From positions 132,137 to 196,136 of the forward strand of contig MEHQ01000069.1 in NCBI GenBank assembly GCA_008828725.1: a DNA stretch of 64,000 nucleotides. The letters run 5' to 3'. Shown in pieces: positions 55,380 through 64,000 of the stretch. Source of the DNA: Saccharina japonica. Its lineage: Eukaryota; Sar; Phaeophyceae; Laminariales; Laminariaceae. The notes beneath the pieces were generated by a model. The model was not told the DNA's origin. It ran no database searches and saw nothing but the letters and a program-made list of their open reading frames with translations. Numbering within the stretch: the first letter of the stretch is position 1; each line of letters begins with the position of its first letter. The position numbers and the translations under genes were made by a program.

Positions 55380-57860
55380 ATCTGGCAAGCGCGGCGAACT
55401 TCGTTCTGTACCCCCTGAGACTCTCCACCGTGCCATCATGTACACCCACAGGAAAACAGCACATGCCGGGTCCCATTCTTGCTGAATCTGCAGTGGGGCA
55501 CATAACCTGGAGTGGGGCATGGAACCCACAATGGTACGAGGCGAAGAGTGCATTTTGCACCGACCTTTGTCTCCACGGATACCCCCCTTCAGCGCTGCAT
55601 CTCGCGTCCTGGTGCTCGGGCTGCGCAGCAAAAAGAGCAAGCGCCAGCAGCACCGGCAAGCACTGACGGCTGCGCCGACAAGAGCGGCGAGGCGGGAAGG
55701 CGTGCGCCGTCTCGTCCGCGCTCGCTTTCCTTGAGGGCAAGAAGAAGATCGTGAGATCCTTTGTGATGGAATATGAGTACGATCTCAGGTATGTACCGTC
55801 ATTGCCCTCACTCTGGAAGTATATTCCGAGTCGCCACCACCGTTTCTTCCGTCACAGAGGGCCAGGGCGCCATCGTCGTATTCGTTGGCGCAATCATCGA
55901 CGGTGGCATCGCCACCGCTTCTGTCAGCCCCCTTGGATTTGCGACAATAGCGAGGGAATCGGCAATATCTTCGCAGTCCTCAGAGCGGGCTCCGTCTTTC
56001 GCTTTTGATCCTGCACTGCTCCCGCCGGCCGCGACACCGGCGATACGTGCCTCGGCTTTCCGACTGGTCCACCACCTAAAGAAGAACCGGGCTCGGTGCC
56101 ACCGTCACCGCCACCGCTATCACCGTTAATGGGGCCTTTGCTTGCCTCACCGCAGCCGCCTCAGCCAACCACCGCATCCGATACTATCACACGGGTCCCT
56201 TCAACGGCGAGTTCGCCATCGGCTTCAAGGGAAAGACTCGCGCACAGATAACCGCTGCCACTGCCCCCCCGCCGCCGCCTGTTCTGCCGCCATTGCCACT
56301 GACAAGGCCGCCCAGCACCCACCCTCCATTGGCAACATCGCCGCCTGTGTCGGCTGTGTCACCCTCTTCCCAGTCGCCGCCACCTTCACCGTCGCCACCA
56401 CAGGGGTCGACCTGTGTTCGACAGGGGATATCCTGGGTATATCCCCAGGTATCATACGAAGTAGGTGGATATGGGTTTTTTACTCTTGTCGGCGAGAGGA
56501 TGGTCATCTCACCAGGGTGCTTGAACGGTACTAGCCCTGAGTAGAGCGTGGGCATCCGACCCGCGCAATATGCCGTAGTTCACTCTTCGACGGGAACGTC
56601 ACTGCTGCCACCAGACGTGGTCCTAGCACTCGAGAAACCACCACCACCACCACCACCACCACCACCACCTTTGTCACCACCGTCACGCCCGTCGATGACA
56701 CCGTCGTCGCAAACATTGCCGAACTCGCTGTCACCGTCACCACAGCCGGTAGCGGTGGAAGGCAGGCGAGACCTACAGTAGGGCAGGTTTCGGCAACAGA
56801 AACACCGCCGTCGCCGTTACGTCCGACATCACTGACCGAGCAGTAACTTCACACGGATCAACTAGACTCCGGCGTTTGCATTGGTACTTTGATCGACCCG
56901 CAGGTACATATTTGCGGGTGAAGCCACTGACTCCACCTGGAGTGCTCCGCTAGCCAGCCCGCACCGCTAATGATCCGCTGTGCCAAGAACCAATCACACT
57001 CACTGAAGACGATCGGCAGGCGCTACAGACCCACGGCGAATAATCCCGCGTCGTTGGACGTAGCTCGGCATACCGCTCAACCAGAATGGAGACCTCTTAA
57101 CCAGGCACGCAAACGATCGGTCAAGGGGTACCCGAGTGATGCACAGTATCTGCCATGGGTTGGTGGAGGACGCTGGTTTGGTACATATTACCTGCTCGTG
57201 CTGCGTACACCTCCGTTGCGCAACCAGATTCGTGGAGGACACAACCACCCGTGGCGGTATATCCCGGGTCACATGCACGAACCTCGCTTTGTATTCGAAG
57301 CGCCTCGACATTCGTCTGTTTCCAATTCTGGAGCAGGAGCAGGTTCGTGGAATGTGCCAGTCGACGAGCGGGGCGAACCGGGACCCGCTGCGGGACAGGA
57401 TCGCTGTCGCTGAGAGATTTCTACATGTGAGACAACCGCGCCTCGCACGGTGGGAGATTGGACGCTCGACACCATCGAAACGGGAGACGCGGACGCTGAG
57501 TCAGAACGGCGTAGATCATCTCCACATCGCCGACCAGCACGAGCTCTGTATACGATCTGCGAGCCTCCACATAGCACCATATCACAGGTCTTATTTTTTC
57601 GGCAACCTCGCTCACCCGTCGTGGGCGTAGCACGAGCTGAGGTGGCCGTTGGGCGAGGTGCACTTCGAATGGGGGTAAGCGCGCGTTTAGAATCACGCCA
57701 GCCTCACAGAGGCACTGCCCTCTTGGTGGACATCCTGCTGTGGCTCTTCGTGTTCCACTCGACGTGTTAACCGCGGTGAGAGCCCTGCATCCGAACCGCG
57801 TGGTGGCAGCCCTACGGGCGTTGCTGGAAGAGCGACAGCGAAGGCATGCTACGGTTGGGG
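55380..57860. pseudogene. GC-rich block of broken reading frames, possible decayed coding region
   Basis: Protein-like stretches switch frame on the plus strand, for example EGQGAIVVFVGAIIDGG, TVTATAITVNGAFACLTA, GNIAACVGCVTLFPVAATF and DVLTAVRALHPNRVVAALRA, with stops between. Thr/Val/Ala-rich pieces recall a repeated beta-strand protein or a degenerate GTCACC-type repeat. Frames on the minus strand are also open for up to 139 codons. No family is recognised. The base composition differs from the flanks. Confidence 0.3.
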
Positions 57861-60731
57861 TGAACTAAATTTTGTCACCATTTTCTCGAATGAACCATGG
57901 GAGCTAGTCCTTACGTGATGTGCCAAGTCTAACAGGCAGGAGTTCCCCTGAAGGATATCGTCAACTGCAAACCAGTCCTTAGCGCGAACCATCGCTCCCT
58001 ACTCTGAGCTTGGGCCCCCCCGTACAATTGCCGCCAGAGATGGTCTCCCAGACGGCCGCGTCGAACGACGCTCTGTGAGCGATCTCGGGCCGTTAGCACC
58101 CCGGCCGAAGCGCTCTGCACGTTCCAGCATGCATCGAGTGTACACGATCGCTTTTTTGTCTTTTTTTGTTATGTTTTGCTCACTTCGTGCATATTTGTGC
58201 GCGTGCACATTCATACCTAGCCCTTCTTGTTGGTTGCCTTTGTTTATTCCGGTTCGCCGCCCGTCTGTGAGTCTGCATGTCGGCTTATTCTCTTACGTGC
58301 TGTATGGCTTCCCTTTTTTTTTCTCCTGTTGAGTTGAGTTGATTTGAGTTGAGTTGATTTGTTTAGGTTCGTTTAATTTTGTTTTTTTCTGTTGATATGC
58401 GATCCCCTCGGTTTTGATTGCATCTCGCCCCCCCTCCAACCTCTGTAAGGTATTCTTCTGCTCCAGAGTTTTTGGAGCCTGCCCTGTGACCACGGGTTGC
58501 ATATTTGGCGATTAGTTAATGTGACAAACACATCATCATCAACAACAACAACAACCCACCGTGGGCACACGGCACACGGGAGCAGGACAGGCGCGTGGCT
58601 GTCCCCAGTGTCCCACGTTGGGCCGTTCAGGACATGACCACAGCAGTAGTCGCACAGGACCCCAGTAGAGATCGGTCCTTCTCGCGTGGAAATCGGTCTC
58701 GCCCGTCTCACAATTGTGCTACGTCATAATTCGTTTCGTGGGATCATTCGATTGCACCGACCTAGTTGCAACCAAGTACCCATCGAGAGGAGTTCGGAAC
58801 AATTGGCCAGTCGGCAGGGTTCCGTTTCAAACAGAAAATCGGCCGTATATCGAAAACACACACAAACAAAACACAATGTTGGGCTGCTGTATCTCAATGA
58901 CGAGTGCTACTTTGCTCTCGTCGGAAGCCCCATGTATAGAATCACCTCAATATTCAACAAGCTCGGCTGACCAGGTGTGAGGCAAGCACTATGCACGCTT
59001 GCCTGCTTGCTTGTTTAGCCCAGGTTGTGCCACCACTACTACTGTACTCTATCGTACCTACGTATCATTGTTGTGCCATCACTACTGCGCTACTGCAATG
59101 TGACTGCGGGGGCCTGCTTCTGCCCAATGCTTGGAACCGAATTCTACTGTATGTATGCAGCATTCGCCTCTTTTCTTCTACAGTACTTGACAGAAAAAAC
59201 CCCACTGTGGGTAGGAACACAAACTAAAACACTCATTCATAACATTTGCAAGACAGACTATTCATAACATTTCGTATACGTACTACGTACAGTACCTACT
59301 AGATATATCCCTCCAAAATCACATTGAGACTTTGAGACTACACGACAGGGCAATATGTACATGCACACGCTCCGCCTCTTACCCTCCACACACGCAGTGG
59401 AACACCCTATAACGATACTACGTCATAAACGTTCCGGGCCAAACCTACTGAGTATACAAACCTAACAGCACGCGCAGTGTTCCATGTATCACTACCCCAA
59501 CCCTCCGAATATCACGACCTCACCCCCCTAACCCCCCCCACCCGCCGTGAGCGAAACAAATGCCTAGCGTACCTCACTCGAAGACAACAACTCAATGCAC
59601 CGCGACAAAGAAGGAGGACCCTGCTACCCCCCCCCCAAAAAAAAAAAAACGCCCCATCCCGTTTCCCCTCAACAAAATTGTCGTGCGGGTGGCTGGGGGC
59701 CTTGATAATCTCGAATGCCCAAATGACAGGTGGTATCGCTACGAGCAAGCTGTATCGGCGACAAAGCGAGACGCACTGCCGTCGACAAATGCTACAAACG
59801 AACTAATCGTAGATGGCTTATGTTACGGTAGCTGTACACCTACAGCAGTAGTTTTTATCAGGTTTTAGTGACATAAGGATCTCTGCACTTCGCCCAAAAC
59901 TCAACTTTGAGAAATCATACGCGAAGCCCGAGGAACGACCCCACGGGCCCCCCCAATACACCGAGTATAACGGTAAACGCAAGTGGAACAAGAAACCTAC
60001 TGGGTACGTAGTTTCTCAGTTGGGCCCCAGTCATTCAGAACATTTTGGGCCCAACCGTAGCCCCCCCCCCTACCATGCCAGGGGCAAGATGTCATAATAC
60101 ACTAACACTGTAGATAAGTCACAATATCTCTCCTTGAGAAATTGGCAAAGGCGATTTTGCTACGCTGTACCGTCCGCGCGACTAGACAGAGGGGACATTC
60201 TCCAATTCCCCCACGAGCGTATTACACATCCAGACTGTTTTCTTTCACAGCGCAAAATAGACAAGCACGCAGGGAGTCACCTTCATCATTGCGATGACCT
60301 AATAATTCCAAGAAGGATCGCCTGTGGCACCTCGCAGTCACTACTGCAATCACCTCGCGGACGTGTTTGTATCGGTTGCGATGTCGACTCCCGACGCCGC
60401 AGAGGGGGCACGCAATACCTCGAGAGGACGCGGTGCGGACAAAACCTCAAACCAAACCAAATAAAATACGGATGCCAAACCAAACCTGGCCAAACAAAAC
60501 AAAACAAAAACAACCCCCAAACCATCTCAAAAACCACTGGAGAATACAGTAGCCCATATCCACGTGTAAATCTCGTGGGGCGCATATGCCATATGACATC
60601 ACCATCCAGTGCATCAACCGCCGAAGCGAAACAGGCGGAGGGGGGTGGTACATCATATATCAGCCGATCGATCACACACGGTGCGGTGCGGGCGAAAGCC
60701 GCCCGGTAGCATAAGTACTACGGCACATCCA
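57861..60731. other. Intergenic region downstream of gene B
   Basis: Nothing coding could be supported at 57.9-59.3 kb. From 59.3 to 60.7 kb the sequence is similar to 42.2-43.6 kb downstream of gene A, for example CTCGAAGACAACAACTCAA in both, and a CAAAACAAAAC-rich tract in both. Confidence 0.5.
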
Positions 60732-63700
60732 TCAGTAATCGTAGTTTGAGGCCGCTTCGTGGCGTTCATCGTCGCTTCTCCAGTCCTCGCTGCACCATCC
60801 GTTGCTTTCTTCCTCGCTGTCGGGGAAGCGGCGGTCCACGACTCGCTTGCGTCTGTAGGAGACCTTACGCGAATTCAAGTCTTCCCACAGCGACCTTTCC
60901 GGTTTTCCACAAGGCATTTGTGCGGCGGAGAAACAGCGGGAGGGGGGAGGGGGGGGGCGGCGTCACTCTCAGCGGTTCACACATAGGATAGATCAGCTCT
61001 CCATTGCAATACCTAGATATTTTAGAGATAATAAATCCCTGGTCTATATATGGCCTGCATGGTCTAGGTCATGATGCCGGGTGGGAGCTGTGCGACCTGC
61101 ATGATGTAGCACATACCTCCCGAGTTGGATCTGTACGATATGAATCTGCACAATATCTCTCAACGGCAGATAGACGATCTATTCACGTAATGATCTGTAG
61201 ATCGTGCGATCTGTCCGAGTTATGGCAGGGTTCAAAGTTGACGCCAGTCCCCCGCACGCGTAGGGGTGTGAGTGTAAGGAAGGGTTATGGTCGCGGCGAA
61301 ACTGAAGGAAGGCGCTGCTGCTGCTGCTGCTGTTGCTTTTTCAGTGGTGGTTAGCAGCGGGCGGCTGGCGGGGCGGACAAGCAAGGACCAGGAAGCACTA
61401 CTGTTTAGTGAGTGGTTTGCGACTGGGCTCCCGTCCCACCTGTTGTCGTAGAGCTTCTTGATGCGCTTGTGGCCTTTCTGCAGGTCCGCCCCTTCTTTTC
61501 ATAGATTCCGTAGGTGGTCATCCCGTCGGAGCAGTGCATAGTGTGTGGCATACAAGAGAGGGGAGGGGGGGGGGGTACAAGTAGGGGCATTGACCACCAC
61601 TGAGAGGCGCGTCCGATACGGGGTTTATATTATGCCATGATTTGATTGGGGTTTGGTTGAGGCATCGCCTGCTGCTACTGCCGCTGCTGCGGCATCGTAT
61701 CATGCGTATTGCGCGTTATCGCCCTCCACACGCTGTCGCAATACCAAGAGGACCGCTGACTCCCCTTTCTTTTATTTACGAAGTGGTCGAGTACATGCGA
61801 TTACCGTCCCGAACAACCCCAACCCGCTTGTGTCCTTGTCGCGACTCTGGAGACGTGGGAAACATGCCCCCTGCCACACAGTCAGTGTAAATGGTGTAGG
61901 GTGGGCCTTGTCCGATGGTGAAAGGAGTGTCCCGAGTCCCGAGCGCACACGCTGACAACGTTGCCCCCGCCCTACCACGACAACCCCCCGTATAAACGAA
62001 CAAACACATTCTACGCAGCCCAGGCCTGCCAGTCCACATCGCACCGGACGGCACGCCACCAGAAAAAGACGATACAAAAAAATGCTGTGGTATCCACTAT
62101 CCACTGCTGATACGCTGTACGTGGAGGCGCTGATATCAGTTTCCGCCTCAGGAAGAAGAGGGCATATCGTTGCGCCTGTTCGCCCCATATCTTCAGAAAA
62201 CACCAATCAGGGCGAGGCAGGCAACCTAGAGTACATACCAAAAGGTAACCTGCAGTACGGTGGAAGCAGTCGGCCCTCAGGTCTATACTGTACTGCCCAT
62301 ACCCATCGATATACGATATACCCATTTCATGTATTTACCAATACTACCTCTCAGCAGAGCTCATACGTGTACACAAATGCGATATTGACGTTGTATACTG
62401 TAGATTCAGAGATTCAACTGCTACACACGCCATCATATTCATGTATATATATGCCCTGGTATGAACCACCACGCAGACGAACAAAAGAAGAGGTGAAAAA
62501 TGACGGATAGCGTTCATTTTAAACAGCACTCTAAGACTCTGAGCACGGACTCGTGGCCCACTTTTATTTGTCCGAAGCCCCGGCGTCGCCTCGCGGATCA
62601 CATTCCCCGACGCATCCTTGATCTCGTCCACTCCCCGAATGAGGTCCGACGCTCCCGTGCCGTCGGGGAGTTCCACCCCGTAGTCGTGAGCGTCCTTTAT
62701 CCAGCGGTACAGGAGTTCGTCGCCGATCTGCTCGCGTTGGAATGGGGCGGGGGGGGCGGCGGGGTAGGTTTCTTAGGAAGAGGGTTTAACAGATAACTAC
62801 CTCAAATAAACGCACTTGCGTTCCCGGGCCAATTGACTTGGAATTAGCCTGTCATGGTTCGTTTCAGTACATGCGAATGTGGTGGCAAGGAAACACCCGC
62901 CAAGTCAAGTGGTACGATAGAGGTATAAGGTATACCTTTTTTTGGCTGAAACGTTTTCTAGATGATCGGCCTCCTTAACCCAAACTCGTTCGAACTTTCG
63001 TTCTTGTGTTGCACAATGTTTCATTTTATATGCTTAGGCCATGGGATTGTTAGTCGGGGAGTCACTTTGCCCTCCTCCAAAATCCAATTTTTGAGTGACT
63101 ACCCTCACAAGGCAGAAACATAGGCGCACCTCTATTATTGCAGCATGCGTCGACATGGAACACACAAAAATCACTCGTATTTGTGGCGCTTCTCGCCCGG
63201 CGATGGTGGATTTGTGTGAGCAGAGTAAAGTGGGGTGGGGAGAGGAGGGAAGCGCTTCTTTTTTTTTTCCGTAGTTATTAATATAGTCTATACGTGCAGC
63301 GGTTGCGAGGCGTCGTTTCAGCAAGAGGTTTGCTGGTCTTGTGCCCAACAAGTATAAACAACACAGTTTTTGTTGTTGTGCTGACTGCAGTAAAATTATG
63401 GGACGGAGCAACAGGGTGCCTCGAGGGAGAAACAAAAGGAAGTTAAGGCATTCGAAAAAGAAACTCGTAGACTCACCAACAGCTGCCACTTTATCGTACT
63501 TGGGTGCCAATTATGGTATACCGGTATAGGATACACGGTAAACGATATGCGGTAAAGACATTATTCGTTTACATGCTGCATTTTTTTCTCGAGCTGAACA
63601 GACCACTAAGCGAAGTGCAAGTCTACTGCTGCACCTTCTTGTTGGAAGCGGCAGCCCACAGAATGACCGGCCAAAGCTCGGCGAAGAAGTTGACGGGGCC

Positions 63701-64000
63701 TAAGAACTTGAGAGGTTTCGCCAGGCCGTCCACTGAAACAGGGCAGCTTTTCCAGTCCGCCTCCTGACGGAAGACAGAGGAAAGGCGCACAATACATCAG
63801 CACACACACAAAACAAACGCACACATGACAGATCAAAACAAATGGAACAGACGCGCACAACCGTATATATTCGAAGTATAACAATAGCGGTGTCGTCGTC
63901 CTTTGTTGGTGCTGCGCCTATCTTGGATAAGTGTCGCTTTGCGGATGCGTCGTCCTGGGGCGCTTCGGTCCCGGATTCGCAGTGGGTCGGGGGGGGGGGG
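60732..64000 (-). CDS. Gene B: tandem paralogue of gene A, 3' part only (last four exons)
   Basis: Exons on the minus strand are 63635-63763, 62562-62727, 61440-61491 and 60732-60894; the 5' exons lie past the right edge. Segments parallel gene A: LKFLGPVNFFAELWPVILW, IGDELLYRWIKDAHDYG, GVDEIKDASGNVIREATPGL, DLQKGHKRIKKLYDNR and SYRRKRVVDRRFP. Exon lengths of 129, 166 and 52 bases and all phases equal those of gene A, while introns share little. The last exon differs after RRF: here an acidic Asp/Glu/Ser-rich tail ends ASNYDY, whereas gene A ends in a Gly/Phe-rich tail. Selection on protein sequence is supported because differences are mainly conservative. Function unknown. Because the pair is in the same orientation about 15 kb apart (from the exon-5 start of A to that of B), it arose by tandem duplication. 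Confidence 0.75.
62895..63158. mobile_element. About 260-bp inverted-repeat element (GATAGAGGTG... termini)
   Basis: It shares GCTGAAACGTTTTCT-like, CTCCAAAATC and GCACCTCTATnnTnGCAGCATGCG stretches with a copy at about 40918-41160. A half copy in reverse lies at about 44748-44905. Confidence 0.6.

Overview
The window is nuclear DNA of a eukaryote with long GT-AG introns, many homopolymer C/G runs, very abundant short non-coding transposon relics and a few scattered assembly gaps. Intron architecture, the gene families visible and the repeat style fit a macroalgal stramenopile, most likely a brown alga. That assignment is an inference from style; no rRNA or plastid marker is present to prove it.

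Layout. Positions 1-8.1 kb are mostly repeats and low-complexity sequence, with two weak candidate exons at 6.57 and 7.03 kb. A single-exon minus-strand gene of unknown function lies at 8.17-9.32 kb. About 360 bp away, on the plus strand, begins the main gene of the window (9.68-36.10 kb). I reconstruct it from sequence as 16 exons and 951 codons, encoding an SPX-EXS protein of the XPR1/PHO1 phosphate-exporter family. All 15 introns have GT and AG ends, and all reading phases join. Introns make up about 89% of its span and are full of small transposons; a 589-base gap sits inside the 8-kb intron 2.

Positions 36.1-43.6 kb are intergenic and filled with inverted-repeat elements. Two tandem paralogous minus-strand genes of unknown family follow. 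Gene A (43.66-55.22 kb) gives an 8-exon, 306-residue model. Gene B (60.73 kb to beyond the right edge) shows its last four exons. The exon pairs match in length (129, 166 and 52 bases) and in phase, and the duplication includes sequence downstream of the stop codons. Between them, at 55.4-57.9 kb, is a GC-rich stretch of broken reading frames.

The most striking non-gene signal is a family of short interspersed elements (called CTE here). All copies share a 3' end of about 70 bases finishing in ATGAGTACRC followed by a run of C (4 to more than 20). They are truncated at varied 5' points, occur head-to-tail separated by C-runs, and in one case are flanked by a 9-base target duplication with a comparable empty site next to it. 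Several copies put their C-run just upstream of 3' splice sites of host genes, where it could serve as the polypyrimidine tract. Two inverted copies flank exon 6 of gene A. Other repeats recognised are a tRNA-headed SINE, a TTAA-flanked MITE, a pogo-like MITE, several further inverted-repeat families (two nested insertions are readable), a GATC-rich element and many minisatellites.

No CRISPR array, rRNA, intact tRNA, LTR retrotransposon or virus-like gene was found.
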